From: an uncultured Lentisphaeria bacterium
Lineage (GTDB): Bacteria > Verrucomicrobiota > Lentisphaeria > Victivallales > UBA1829
Direction of reading: 5' to 3'
Length of the DNA: 64,000 nucleotides
Assembly (NCBI GenBank): GCA_949282305.1
Contig: CASDPB010000131.1
Location: forward strand, 1-64,000
In this document: positions 33,719 to 42,992 of the stretch, piece by piece
Numbering within the stretch: the first letter of the stretch is position 1
Layout: every line of letters begins with the position of its first letter
Translations under genes and position numbers: made by a program
The notes under the pieces: model-generated
Seen by the model: the letters and a program-made list of their open reading frames with translations, nothing else
Database searches by the model: none
Told to the model about the DNA's origin: nothing

Positions 33719-34627
33719 ATGAAAATACTCCGCGATTCCGCCGTATTCCGCTGGGAGACTCTGCCGCCGCCGTCCTGCTGGGAGGGGATGGAGTTTTATC
33801 ATTGTCCTTCCCGCCGTTCCTACCGGATGCGCCAGCCGTTGTCGTATCCCGCGGATGATTTGCTCCGGATAGAGTGCATCTGCGAAGTCGATTTGCTGAA
33901 AAAAGCCCGTTATCTGAGGCGGAATGCCCCCTTTCTTTCCATCGAATACGTGCAGCGGGGAACGCTTCTCGTGCGTCAGCGTGGGAACATGTTTGAACTG
34001 GAAGAAGGGGAACTTTTTCTGATGCAGCCGGTGCTTGAAAATGAATTTCTGTCGGGGGAATCCGGATGCCGGAAAATATCGGTCATGATCAGGGGAAAGC
34101 TGCTTTCCGCTCTGCTGGAGGAAAGCGGTCTGGGAAACACGGATGTGCTTATCTGCCCGGAACGCAGCCGTCTGGAGCGCCTGTTCCGTGAGATCGGCGA
34201 GCTGGCGGAGGAACCGTCCGTCGGGGAGCCGGGGCGCAACAGCTGCCTGGCTTTTGAATTGCTTCAGGCGCTCCGGGTTCCGCCGGATATTCCGGAAATG
34301 CCACCGGCGCTTGCGGCTCTGCGCGAAGCGTTGGAACTGCATCCGGAACATGACTGGAAACAGTCGGAAATGGCACAGCGGTGCGGCTGTTCTCCAACAC
34401 ATCTGGTCCGTCTGTTTCACCGTCATCTGCACACGACTCCCCGGCAGTATCTTCTAGATGTGCGGATGCGCCATGCACGGCGTCTGCTGGCGGATGAGAA
34501 ACGTTCCGTCAAGGAGATCGCGGCGGAAACCGGTTACGGCAACGCGCTGAATTTTTCCACGTGTTTCCGCAACCGGTTCGGGGTTTCCCCGCGCGATTAC
34601 CGGAAGCAGCTCTCTTTTCTGTCATGA
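33719..34627 (+). CDS. AraC-family transcriptional regulator
   Basis: A protein of 302 residues. Residues 1-170 form a cupin-like sensory region (PFLSIEYVQRGTLLVRQRGNMFELEEGELFLM). Residues about 200-300 contain the double helix-turn-helix of AraC proteins, with SEMAQRCGCSPTHLVRLFHRHLHTTPRQYLLDVRMRHARRLL and SVKEIAAETGYGNALNFSTCFRNRFGVSPRDYRK. It is divergent from the enzyme-pseudopilin-GH16 unit and is probably its activator in response to a released sugar. The ligand is unknown. Confidence 0.92.
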   Translation: MKILRDSAVFRWETLPPPSCWEGMEFYHCPSRRSYRMRQPLSYPADDLLRIECICEVDLLKKARYLRRNAPFLSIEYVQRGTLLVRQRGNMFELEEGELFLMQPVLENEFLSGESGCRKISVMIRGKLLSALLEESGLGNTDVLICPERSRLERLFREIGELAEEPSVGEPGRNSCLAFELLQALRVPPDIPEMPPALAALREALELHPEHDWKQSEMAQRCGCSPTHLVRLFHRHLHTTPRQYLLDVRMRHARRLLADEKRSVKEIAAETGYGNALNFSTCFRNRFGVSPRDYRKQLSFLS

Positions 34628-34687
34628 CTTGTGGGGCTTTTGTTCTTTCCCTGATGTCGGACGGGGGACGGTGATGCGCCCTGTTTT

Positions 34688-35380
34688 TCACTGCATTTTC
34701 CGGGGGGATTGTTTTCCTTGCGCGGGAATCAGAATTACACGGACCGGAATCTCCTCATATCCTTCCAGAGGCGATTCCCTGTTTTTCAATCTGGCTTCCG
34801 GCATCTTCTCTTTCCGCACAATGTATTCATGCAATGCTGATTTTGAGCTCAGAGCGGCATTCAGAATGGTGTTTCTGTCCAGACTGTTGATATTGATCAG
34901 ATTTCCTTCCAGAGAAGCGAGGCACTGTTTGTCCCTGAAGCTGGAACCGACGAAAACATAAGTCCCTTTTTCCTTTGGTTTTCCCGCGGTGTTGTCGTAG
35001 AGCCACTCATCGACGTTGATTCGCCTGGATTTTCCGTAAATGATCTCAATATGAAAAGGAGCGCCCCGCTTTATGTCGCCGTTGTCGTAGCCGGCAAGAA
35101 TCAGAGCCATCTGGAGCTGGAACGGATCGAGCTCCGTCACGATCAGGCTTTCGTGCATTCTTCCGCGCTGCGTTGAGACCAGCACTTCGATCACGCCTTC
35201 CCGGATGTTGATCCTGCCGGGGAAGGAGATGGAACGGTCGCTTTTTCTGATGAATGCCTTTCCCAGCAGAATATTGCCGTCTTTGTCTTTCCGTGCGCCG
35301 ATTTTTTTCAGGAGTTCCGCATCCTGGGCACAGAAGGAAATGGAAAACAGAAGGGAGAGCAGAATGGAGAATATTTTCAT
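34688..35380 (-). CDS. Exported YdjY-domain protein
   Basis: A protein of 230 residues with a signal peptide (MKIFSILLSLLFSISFCAQ). The body has the YdjY-domain pattern: ISFPGRINIREGVIEVLVSTQRGRMHESLIVTELDPFQLQMALILAGYD, with a conserved GR-HES stretch. The domain is found in secreted proteins of Planctomycetes and Lentisphaerae and has no proven function. A basic C-terminal tail (QGKQSPRKMQ) is unremarkable. It is convergent with the AraC gene and stands alone. Confidence 0.75.
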   Translation of the reverse strand: MKIFSILLSLLFSISFCAQDAELLKKIGARKDKDGNILLGKAFIRKSDRSISFPGRINIREGVIEVLVSTQRGRMHESLIVTELDPFQLQMALILAGYDNGDIKRGAPFHIEIIYGKSRRINVDEWLYDNTAGKPKEKGTYVFVGSSFRDKQCLASLEGNLININSLDRNTILNAALSSKSALHEYIVRKEKMPEARLKNRESPLEGYEEIPVRVILIPAQGKQSPRKMQ

Positions 35381-35417
35381 GAGAGTCCTTTCCGGTTGAA
35401 GATTTTATAAAGAATGA

Positions 35418-35609
35418 TCAGACGCCGTGCTGTTCCGCTGCGCCGGAAGAGAACCGCGCGGGACTTCCGGTCCTGCTTCGTTCCAGCTGCAAAAACCGGT
35501 CGTCGCAGACGAAATCCCGGATAACCCGCATGTTCGCATTGCGGCAGTTCATCCGGAAACGGTTCGGAACCGCCGGGTTCCGTCCGGAAATCTTCATTTC
35601 TGTTATCAT
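35418..35609 (-). CDS. Possible small protein
   Basis: A frame of 63 codons opening at an ATG with a GGGAA stretch upstream. It is basic and contains NRFRMNCRNANMRVIRDFVCDDRFLQL. No family is recognised and codon use is not decisive. It sits in the 388-base gap between the YdjY gene and the GntR-type regulator. The rest of that gap holds an inverted repeat and the regulator's promoter. Confidence 0.25.
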   Translation of the reverse strand: MITEMKISGRNPAVPNRFRMNCRNANMRVIRDFVCDDRFLQLERSRTGSPARFSSGAAEQHGV

Positions 35610-35649
35610 ATCATTTCCCGTGCAAATGTCAACCGGAAAGCATTGCATT

Positions 35650-35677
35650 TTTTTGGCTGATGAACACCAGCCAAAAA
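35650..35677. promoter_or_regulatory. 10-base inverted repeat upstream of the GntR-type gene
   Basis: TTTTTGGCTG and CAGCCAAAAA are perfect complements around eight bases, followed on the plus strand by TTTTAT. It could be a weak terminator of leftover transcription or an operator for the regulator 90 bases downstream. Confidence 0.4.
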
Positions 35678-35711
35678 TTTTATGATTTTCCCGTTTTTTG
35701 TTTTTGGTGTC

Positions 35712-35739
35712 TTGTCAAACAGAAAATTGTGCTTATAAT
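35712..35739 (+). promoter_or_regulatory. Promoter of the GntR-pseudopilin-DUF4091 unit
   Basis: TTGTCA (35712-35717) and TATAAT (35734-35739) with a 16-base spacer lie 30 bases before the regulator start. An AAAGGAG ribosome site follows. Confidence 0.7.
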
Positions 35740-35768
35740 TAAAAAAGTAAAGGAGCTGTGGAATTCCG

Positions 35769-36956
35769 ATGAGACAACAATTGAAATATACGGAAATCAG
35801 TTTGGACAAGGAGAATTCCGAACCGCTTTATCTGCAGCTGGCAGGGGCGCTCCGCCGGCAGATCGGAATGACCTGTCTGAACAGCAATGAGCGCATGATT
35901 TCCGAGCGGAAACTTTCGGAGCAGCTCGGCGTGGACCGTACCACGGTGAACAAGGCTTACGCCGAACTTCTGAAGGAGGGGCTGCTTGCCCGGCATACTC
36001 CGAAGACACTCCGCATTTCCCCGGAGTGCCGCAGAAAACTGGTGGCTCCGTTCCCGAATATCGGCATTATCATACCGCAGCAGTTTTCCAGCCTGATTGA
36101 GACGAACAGCCTGTCTCTGCATTACATCAAGGGCATCATTGACAGCGCTGCGGCAAGGCACATCTCCACGATCATGATTCAGCTTCCTGATTTCAATGCC
36201 TCCTATGCGGAGATCGACCGTTTCATAGAGGAACTTGCCAAGCGGCTGATCGGAGTGATCCATATCGGCGGACGAAGCGTTTATCCGGATCGCCCGCTGG
36301 AGCGCCTGATGAAGTTTGAAAAACTCCCGCAGGTCATGATTTCCGCTTATCCGCATTTTCCGAATGTGGGTACTGTGACCGCTGATCCGTCTTCCGGCGG
36401 TTACGCCCTGGCGGAACAGATTCAGTCGCTCGGGCATAAAAAGGTCGGCATCATCCATTATATGTCGTCCATTGACGCGGAAGGCAGTGACAGTTATTTT
36501 GTTTACGAGGTGTATTCCCGCCCCGGGAAACTGCTTCAGATTTTTGAGAAGTATGGACTGGATTGCGAGGATCGGTTTCACTGTTTCGGGTGCAGGAACT
36601 TTTCCTCTATTCTGAAGACACTGAAGAGAAAGATGAAAGAAGGAAATCTTCCAACAGTGTACTGGTGCGTCAACGACGAAACTGCACACTGGACCATCGA
36701 CGCCCTGACGGAACTCGGGTTGAAAGTTCCCGGGGATATCTCCGTCATCGGTTACGACGGCGTTTCCATTACTTCGGAAGAAAATTTGACGACGATCAGC
36801 CTTCCATTTTACGGCATCGGGTGCAAGGCGCTGAATCTGCTTCTGGATTATTATGAGAATGGGAAAACGGAGCGGAACAGTCATGTGGAAATAGCCACAT
36901 CGCTTGTGGTGAAGAAGACATTGTCACGTGTAAAGCATAAATTATGGAAAGGGTGA
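35769..36956 (+). CDS. GntR-type regulator with LacI-like sensor domain
   Basis: A protein of 395 residues. Residues about 12-80 are a GntR winged helix (PLYLQLAGALRRQIG ... ISERKLSEQLGVDRTTVNKAYAELLKEGLLA). The remainder is a periplasmic-binding-protein-like sensor of the LacI/GalR kind (NIGIIIPQQFSSLIETNS, GVIHIGGRSV, LGHKKVGIIHY, VPGDISVIGYDGVSITSEENLTTI). This AraR-like architecture usually senses a sugar. It is followed after three bases by a pseudopilin and then a DUF4091 enzyme, so it probably regulates its own unit. Confidence 0.92.
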   Translation: MRQQLKYTEISLDKENSEPLYLQLAGALRRQIGMTCLNSNERMISERKLSEQLGVDRTTVNKAYAELLKEGLLARHTPKTLRISPECRRKLVAPFPNIGIIIPQQFSSLIETNSLSLHYIKGIIDSAAARHISTIMIQLPDFNASYAEIDRFIEELAKRLIGVIHIGGRSVYPDRPLERLMKFEKLPQVMISAYPHFPNVGTVTADPSSGGYALAEQIQSLGHKKVGIIHYMSSIDAEGSDSYFVYEVYSRPGKLLQIFEKYGLDCEDRFHCFGCRNFSSILKTLKRKMKEGNLPTVYWCVNDETAHWTIDALTELGLKVPGDISVIGYDGVSITSEENLTTISLPFYGIGCKALNLLLDYYENGKTERNSHVEIATSLVVKKTLSRVKHKLWKG

Positions 36957-36959
36957 AGA

Positions 36960-37718
36960 ATGAAAAGTAAGAAAGGCGGAAGAATGTATTTCACATTGGT
37001 AGAACTCCTGGTCGTGATTGCGATCATCGCGATTCTCGCGGCGATGCTTCTTCCTGCATTGAATGTGGCAAGAGAGAAGGCGCGGACGATTGCCTGCGCC
37101 TCCAATCAGAAACAATGTTCCATGGAGCTGATGCAGTATGCGGACGACAACAAGGGGGCTCTGCCGCCCTGGTATTACAACGGGACAGCAAAATGGGGTA
37201 AAACTGATCAAAGCGAATGTTCCTGGTTTCATATTCTTGTCGATGCGCCATGGTGGTCTGAAAAGATAAAAAAGAAATGGCCGTATTTCCATTGTCCCTC
37301 CCTGCCGTTTAATCCTGCCTACGACAGCTTCATGCGTTCCTACGACAGTCAGATTTTCGGGTTGATCACCGCATGTGCCGGAGATCAGTTCAATATACAT
37401 AACAAAAAAGTGGCTGCTGGTGCATCCTCTGCCTATCGTTATTCCGACAATGACCTGAAACGCCCCATGTCGGAGTTGCCGATGCTTGCGGATTCCACCC
37501 GCAGAAGCAGCAATGTCGGTCTGAAAATTCAAGTGGCTACGATTCATTACCGTTACAAATATGAGAATTCTTCCTCCCTCCATCTGCGGCATCCGGGCGA
37601 CAGTGCGAACATTGCCTTTCTGGACGGGCATGTGGAGAGCCAGAACAAAGGAACAGTGATGTCCCGGAATGTTTTTCAGCATTGGGTGCTGAAAAACAAT
37701 CTCTGGCAAAGCAAATGA
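36960..37718 (+). CDS. Pseudopilin of the GntR/DUF4091 unit
   Basis: A protein of 252 residues. A ten-residue basic leader ([10 protein letters not shown]) precedes [24 protein letters not shown] with Glu5 and then [17 protein letters not shown]. The C-terminus has [19 protein letters not shown], the H-x9-DG type motif. The residue before Phe is Tyr rather than Gly. It starts three bases after the regulator's stop and ends 37 bases before the secreted enzyme gene, so it is cotranscribed with both. Function in this unit is unknown; substrate capture or secretion is a hypothesis. Confidence 0.85.
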   Translation: MKSKKGGRMYFTLVELLVVIAIIAILAAMLLPALNVAREKARTIACASNQKQCSMELMQYADDNKGALPPWYYNGTAKWGKTDQSECSWFHILVDAPWWSEKIKKKWPYFHCPSLPFNPAYDSFMRSYDSQIFGLITACAGDQFNIHNKKVAAGASSAYRYSDNDLKRPMSELPMLADSTRRSSNVGLKIQVATIHYRYKYENSSSLHLRHPGDSANIAFLDGHVESQNKGTVMSRNVFQHWVLKNNLWQSK

Positions 37719-37755
37719 TTCAGAAAAATCAATAACAATTCAGAAAGGATATTCC

Positions 37756-40700
37756 ATGAAATTAACTTGCGGAATAGGGATCTTCGCTCTCTGTTTTACT
37801 ATGTTTGCCGCGGAGCATGTCAAGGTATCGCCGGAAGAGGTGTTGTTTCTTGCGCACTTCAATGCAAAAACAGGGTTTGAGAGGGGAAATGAAGGGGAGC
37901 TGATCAACAATGCGGAGATCACTTCCGGCAGCGGCGGTTTTCCGTTCAAAGACAGTTCTCCGGCAAATGAAGCACTGAACATTGTCGGCAAAGGAAGATA
38001 TTTTTCCATCGGCGCCGATGGAAACTTCAATCCGGCACGGGGGACTCTGCAGTTCATGGTCAAGCCGCAGTGGGGGACAAAAGGGTATAATCACTGTGTC
38101 ATCTTCCATCTGGTTTTTGACAAGGAGAAGCGCGGCAGCTATGCGTGGAATGGAGTGAATTCATTCTATATCCAGAAACCGCCTCAGCAGGAACATCTTG
38201 GCTTTACCCAGGACGGCAATCATGCCGCAAATGTGATAAAAAAACAGATCCCGCACAGCCTTGACAGGTGGTATCAGCTGACTGTCACATGGGATGCCGC
38301 GGCAGGGCAGCGCTCTTTTTATATCGACGGGGTGCTGATCGGGACAAAGAAATTTCGTCCGTTCAGCGCACAACCGGTGGAACTCTGCTTCGGCGGACTT
38401 AAAACATGGAACGGTCAGTCTTTGATCGATGAAGTCAGGATTCTGGACCGGGTTCTTACACCGGAGGAGGTCAGGCAGGATTATGACGCATTGAGGGAAG
38501 GCAGAGAGTTTCCCGCTCCGCCGAAACCGGGAACCGAAGATGTTTCCTTTTTTCCGGTAAAGCCGGAACAACAGCCGGAAAACGCAAATTTTACTGGTGA
38601 GGTTTTTCAGTGTCCCTATCTTGATGCGGATGCGGCTCTGGACGGAACGCTGAGTTCTCCTGTCTGGAAACGAGCCTGTACCGTTGGAAATTTTCTTTTC
38701 GCCGACGGGAAGAAGCCGGAGGCAGAAACGGAAGTCAAAATATTTCACAATGCGGAGGCGCTGTATCTGGGCGCGGTCATGAAGGAACCGGCGATGCAGT
38801 ATCTGTCCGCCCGGTTTGATCAGAATGATTTGAACATCTGGAGCGACGACTGTTTTGAAATGGTTTTTGACATCGCAGGAAGGAGCGATACCTTTTACCA
38901 TTTCGTAATCAATGCTTTAGGCTCCTGTTATGATGCGCGTGACGGCAACAAGACGTGGAATGCAAAAGGGATGCGGATCAAGACGAGCCGTCGGAAAGAC
39001 TGCTGGATCGTGGAAATGAAGATTCCCTTTGCCGCATTCGGCGTGACGACGCCGCAGGTCGGCGAGTTCTGGGGAATCCGTTTCTGCCGGGAACGTTTTG
39101 CGTCAAAGACGGAATACACATCCAATCCTGTTGTAAAAAACGGACCGTTCAGCCAGAGAAACTATTTTGCGAAACTGCATTTTGCACCCGGCAGTTCGGA
39201 ATATGAACTTGCGCTCCAGCCTGAACAGCAGACATTTCAGATGGGGGTCAATCCTTTGAAGTTCCGCTTGGAGAATCCCAAAGGAATCAAAGGCAAAGTC
39301 CGTCTGAAAACGCTGTTGTACGACAAGAATGGGAAATGTTTGGCTGTGGAAGAGAATGAAACCGGAGTTGCAGATAAGATTTCTCTGGCGGTCAAAGTTG
39401 CGGATGACCGTGCCGAACGCATGGCGGTTACTGTCCTGATTGATGGAAAAACCGTTTGCGGAACCGTTCTTCGGCGCGGATTCGATTCCACTGGAAAAGG
39501 GCTTCAGGCTCTTGCTGCCGAATTGGACGATATGAATGCTTACCTCGGCGAGCTGGGAAAAATCCGGCATCCGGTGCATTGCGGAGTTGTGTCTTCCATC
39601 GAACGCATGAAAAATGCTCTGGCGGAATATCGGGAAAAACTGGATTCCGCGCTTGAATCCGGGACAACGGTTTCTGAGGCGGAGACAGCGGAAATCGCGG
39701 CGCTGGCAAACGGATTCCGCAGATTTCAGGACAAATACCGTTATCTTGCCTGGGAGACCTCTCCGTGGGAATTCGGCTCTCCGGAAGCTCTGCCGCCGGT
39801 GAATTATAAACACAACCTGAAACTGGATTACCGGGTGGCGGGAAATGAGCGTGAAGCCAAGGTTTTTATCCTTTCCGGGCTCCTGTGCGGAAAACGCCTT
39901 GATCTTCGGATTATGCCGCGTTCCTATGATACGAGTGGAAAGTTTATTTCAACGGATCAGTTTGAAGTGTATCAGGAGCCGTTTGTCAATCATAACGGCG
40001 ATCTTATTACTGCACCGCTGGTCCGGGCACCCGGAAATATCGTGACTCTGACTCCCGGCACCAATGTGCGCGTCTGGGTGATCTTCAATTCCCGCGGTGT
40101 GGCTCCCGGAAATTATGCGATGGAAATTGAAATCAAGCCGCAGTATGATTACAGCATTCCGAACAGAAGCATTCCCGTTGCATTGAAAGTTTGGAACTTC
40201 ACACTTCCCGAAACGCATGAATGGCCGATTGATATGTTTTTCTGGGGTCCTCAGTTGAGCGGTATTGATGAAACTGCCATGCTGCGCCTGATGCATAATT
40301 ACCACGTAAAGTGGACTATGACCGAATCCCACAGCTATCTGAATGGTTTTATCCGTGACCGCCGCTGGTTCGGAAGAGCGCCCGCGGGAAAGAAATACGA
40401 TGAGAATTTAGTGAAACATGCGAATCAGGAGTTTTTTGAAGAAGCGAAACGCCTGAAAATGAAGATTGTATTTGCCTGGGGAACAGGTCCCGATGCGAAC
40501 TGGCATAAACTCATGGCGGACCGTCTGCTGAAAATGGGTTTCACCTATCGGGATTTTATTTTCCACGGACTGCTGCGGGATGAATTTACCAGGAAAAATA
40601 TTCCAGCGGAGGAGGCTGCGCGCCGGGAGACGAAAAAAGTGCTGCCCGAGGCTCAATTCATGGCGACTTATCTATCTACTCCGCCTCCCAGCGGTGCGAC

Positions 40701-41262
40701 ACTGGAAGATATTGAACAGACCGGGCTTAGTGATTTCTTCAAAGTCTGGGCTGTGATCTCCGGCAGACTTGAGGGAAAGCAGGGACCGGAAACCAAAGAA
40801 TTTTTCCGGAGACGCGGAAATATCCTGTGGGCATACCGCTGCCAGACTCAAATGCAGCTTCAGTCTATCCTTTCCTATTACCGTTTCTTCCCGTGGACGG
40901 GATATCTGGAGGGACTTGACGGTGTTGCCTTCTGGTGCTCATACAGCGCGAAGGGCGATGACGGATTCGATCATCGCGACGGTTACGACGACGGCATCAC
41001 GTGGCGTGGAATTGACAAGAAGCCGGTTCCAACGAAACGGCTTGAAGCCGTAAGAGAAGGGCTGGAGGACGTCGCTTACATGCACATACTGAAAAAGAGG
41101 ATTGCTGCGGCAAAAAATAAGGGAATAGACTGTTCCGGATATGAAAAACTCCTGACGGTCATGCCGAAGGAAATCATGCGGGACGAGTCGCAGAAGAAAC
41201 TGGATCTCTGGCGTCTTGAGGTGGGGGAGGCGATCGACAAACTCTCCCGCCAGATGAAATAA
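37756..41262 (+). CDS. Secreted LamG-CBM9-DUF4091 glycan-active protein
   Basis: A protein of 1168 residues with a signal peptide (residues 1-19). Residues about 25-235 form a LamG/concanavalin-like domain (RWYQLTVTWDAAAGQRSFYIDGVLIG). Residues about 285-480 are CBM9-like (LDGTLSSPVWKRACTVGNFLF ... DDCFEMVFDIAGR). A linker with helical content follows, and residues about 830-1150 are DUF4091 (WPIDMFFWGPQLSG ... EAVREGLEDVAYMHILKK). DUF4091 proteins are linked to glycan degradation, with a catalytic domain that resembles a TIM-barrel glycosidase; the substrate is unknown. It is last in the GntR-pseudopilin unit. Confidence 0.88.
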   Translation: MKLTCGIGIFALCFTMFAAEHVKVSPEEVLFLAHFNAKTGFERGNEGELINNAEITSGSGGFPFKDSSPANEALNIVGKGRYFSIGADGNFNPARGTLQFMVKPQWGTKGYNHCVIFHLVFDKEKRGSYAWNGVNSFYIQKPPQQEHLGFTQDGNHAANVIKKQIPHSLDRWYQLTVTWDAAAGQRSFYIDGVLIGTKKFRPFSAQPVELCFGGLKTWNGQSLIDEVRILDRVLTPEEVRQDYDALREGREFPAPPKPGTEDVSFFPVKPEQQPENANFTGEVFQCPYLDADAALDGTLSSPVWKRACTVGNFLFADGKKPEAETEVKIFHNAEALYLGAVMKEPAMQYLSARFDQNDLNIWSDDCFEMVFDIAGRSDTFYHFVINALGSCYDARDGNKTWNAKGMRIKTSRRKDCWIVEMKIPFAAFGVTTPQVGEFWGIRFCRERFASKTEYTSNPVVKNGPFSQRNYFAKLHFAPGSSEYELALQPEQQTFQMGVNPLKFRLENPKGIKGKVRLKTLLYDKNGKCLAVEENETGVADKISLAVKVADDRAERMAVTVLIDGKTVCGTVLRRGFDSTGKGLQALAAELDDMNAYLGELGKIRHPVHCGVVSSIERMKNALAEYREKLDSALESGTTVSEAETAEIAALANGFRRFQDKYRYLAWETSPWEFGSPEALPPVNYKHNLKLDYRVAGNEREAKVFILSGLLCGKRLDLRIMPRSYDTSGKFISTDQFEVYQEPFVNHNGDLITAPLVRAPGNIVTLTPGTNVRVWVIFNSRGVAPGNYAMEIEIKPQYDYSIPNRSIPVALKVWNFTLPETHEWPIDMFFWGPQLSGIDETAMLRLMHNYHVKWTMTESHSYLNGFIRDRRWFGRAPAGKKYDENLVKHANQEFFEEAKRLKMKIVFAWGTGPDANWHKLMADRLLKMGFTYRDFIFHGLLRDEFTRKNIPAEEAARRETKKVLPEAQFMATYLSTPPPSGATLEDIEQTGLSDFFKVWAVISGRLEGKQGPETKEFFRRRGNILWAYRCQTQMQLQSILSYYRFFPWTGYLEGLDGVAFWCSYSAKGDDGFDHRDGYDDGITWRGIDKKPVPTKRLEAVREGLEDVAYMHILKKRIAAAKNKGIDCSGYEKLLTVMPKEIMRDESQKKLDLWRLEVGEAIDKLSRQMK

Positions 41263-41284
41263 GGAGTGCAGCTGCAAGCCGGAT

Positions 41285-42217
41285 TCATGAAACGTCCGGC
41301 TTATTCCGCTTCGGGAAAGAGGAGCAGGCAATGCCGGAAATGACCAGGACGGCGCCGGCGATTTCAAACAGTCCCAGGGATTCGCCGAGCAGTCCCCATG
41401 CCATAAGAATTGTCATGATCGGAGTCAGATACTGCATGATCGTAACGAGATTCAGGCTGATGCGTCCCATGGCGGCGTTCCATGCGTAAAAGCCGAGCGC
41501 CGTCGGGAAAACCGCAAGGTAGATCATCAGACTCCAGACCGCTCCCGATTGAGGCAGGGTGATTTCCCCGAGCCGAAAGCAGTTGATGACCAGAAGAGAG
41601 GCGGAGGCAAACAGCATCGACCAGGTCGTTACGGCAAGATCGTTGCCGGGAGTCACGACTTTTTTCGCGTAAACTGCCGCGATCGACCAGCTCAATGCCG
41701 AAACAAGCACCAGCAGATCCCCGCGGAAACTTGTCGGAGAATACGCGAAGCCGTGTTCCGTAATCACGCCGATCACCATCATGCAGCCGAGCGTTCCCAA
41801 CGCCATCCCGATTCCCTGCCGGAGCGAGATTTTTTCCCCGATGAACAGTCCCAGCAGAATCGTCAGCACCGGAGCGCTTGACATAATCATGGAGGAGTTG
41901 ATCGCCGTAGTGTAACGCTGTCCCCAGAACAGAAAAACGCTCATTCCCACGAAGGAGAACTGGCTCAGCAGCGCGACTTTCAGATAATCGCGTTTGGAAA
42001 GCGCAAACAATGATTTCGGGGTTGTCACCAGGCAGATGAGGAACAGCAGCAGTCCTCCGCCGCTGAACCGCAGCAGGGAGAGGGTCACGGGATCGACTTT
42101 CGCCTGTTCTCCGCGCATCAGCCAGCGGGTTGCAACGTAAACCGTCGCCCACAGAAACGCCGAAAGAAAAGACCAGAACACACCCCATCGCCGGGAGACG
42201 TTTTTTCCCTTGTTCAC
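41285..42217 (-). CDS. EamA-type drug/metabolite transporter
   Basis: A protein of 310 residues with ten predicted membrane spans in two EamA repeats: GVFWSFLSAFLWATVYVATRWLM near the start and LVLVSALSWSIAAVYAKKVV at the second. Such transporters export amino acids, their analogues or other metabolites. The gene follows an Lrp-type regulator with a four-base overlap, a common arrangement for amino-acid exporters, so export of an amino acid sensed by that regulator is likely but inferred. Confidence 0.9.
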   Translation of the reverse strand: MNKGKNVSRRWGVFWSFLSAFLWATVYVATRWLMRGEQAKVDPVTLSLLRFSGGGLLLFLICLVTTPKSLFALSKRDYLKVALLSQFSFVGMSVFLFWGQRYTTAINSSMIMSSAPVLTILLGLFIGEKISLRQGIGMALGTLGCMMVIGVITEHGFAYSPTSFRGDLLVLVSALSWSIAAVYAKKVVTPGNDLAVTTWSMLFASASLLVINCFRLGEITLPQSGAVWSLMIYLAVFPTALGFYAWNAAMGRISLNLVTIMQYLTPIMTILMAWGLLGESLGLFEIAGAVLVISGIACSSFPKRNKPDVS

Positions 42218-42678
42218 TTTTCCGCATCCTTCTCATAAACCGGGATCGCGGAGGTATCCTTGACCGTCTGGAGAATCAGGAGCGTCTGGCAGTCCCTGAC
42301 TCCGAGCCTGCCGAGCTTGCGCACCAGCGACACATGGGCTTCCGGATCTTTTTCCCGAACCTTGATCAGATAGTAGAAGTCTCCCGCCATGAAGTGCACC
42401 TCCTGGACTTCCGGCAGCGCCGCGATCTTCTTTCCGACAGTCACTTCTCCCAGTTTCTCGTCCGCATGGATTTTGATGAAGCTGCCCATTCCCAGCCCGA
42501 GCGCGCGGGGATCGATCTTCGCCTCATATCCGGTGATGATTTTTTCCTGTTCCATCCGCTGAATCCGTTTCAGGACGGCGGACGGTGCAAGTTTGATTTT
42601 TCTTGCAATTTCCGCATTGGGCATTCTGGCGTTCTGCTGGAGCAGACGCAGAATCGCCTTGTCTGTTTTATCGAGCAT
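42214..42678 (-). CDS. Lrp/AsnC-family regulator
   Basis: A protein of 154 residues. Residues 1-60 are the Lrp helix-turn-helix (LDKTDKAILRLLQQNARMPNAEIARKIKLAPSAVLKRIQRMEQEKIITGY). Residues about 65-145 are the ligand-binding RAM domain (VQEVHFMAGDFYYLIKVREKDPE). It overlaps the EamA transporter gene by four bases and probably controls it together with itself through the two upstream palindromes. The amino acid sensed is unknown. Confidence 0.93.
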   Translation of the reverse strand: MLDKTDKAILRLLQQNARMPNAEIARKIKLAPSAVLKRIQRMEQEKIITGYEAKIDPRALGLGMGSFIKIHADEKLGEVTVGKKIAALPEVQEVHFMAGDFYYLIKVREKDPEAHVSLVRKLGRLGVRDCQTLLILQTVKDTSAIPVYEKDAEK

Positions 42679-42704
42679 GATTCTTCTCTGAATTTGATTT
42701 GTTT

Positions 42705-42748
42705 TAGAATAATATTCTGTTTTTATTTCTTTTAAAAGAATATCATTC
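42705..42748. promoter_or_regulatory. Two Lrp-type palindromes upstream of the regulator
   Basis: TAGAATAATATTCTG (42705-42719) and AGAATATCATTCC (42737-42749) are AT-rich dyads with the same GAAT/ATTC arms, centred about 31 bases apart, near three helix turns. They lie just before the Lrp start and suit autoregulation. Confidence 0.55.
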
Positions 42749-42889
42749 CATAAAAATGCAAGCGATATTTTCAGGAAAATGGAGAAATCTGCAATCTTTT
42801 GTTCCGCGCAAAGGCATTCCGTGTCTGTCTGTTGACGTAAGACAGAACGCTTGACTTTTTCTTTTTACGGATTAAATTACGCCATTCCC

Positions 42890-42923
42890 GTTGTCAATCC
42901 TGATTATACGCAGGATTGACAAC
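42890..42923. promoter_or_regulatory. 13-base perfect inverted repeat before the FMN riboswitch
   Basis: GTTGTCAATCCTG and CAGGATTGACAAC are exact complements around eight bases (ATTATACG). There is no T-run on either side. It lies 30 bases upstream of the riboswitch promoter's -35 box, in an otherwise gene-free gap (42679-42992). An operator or a transcript-end hairpin are both possible. Confidence 0.6.
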
Positions 42924-42951
42924 GGGATTTCGGGATTCCGAAGAATGAAAT

Positions 42952-42979
42952 TTGCAATTTCGCCTTTTCCTGCTATATT
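42952..42979 (+). promoter_or_regulatory. Promoter of the ribBA leader
   Basis: TTGCAA (42952-42957) and TATATT (42974-42979) with a 16-base spacer sit just before the riboswitch. Confidence 0.6.
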
Positions 42980-42992
42980 ATATGCCGAAGTT

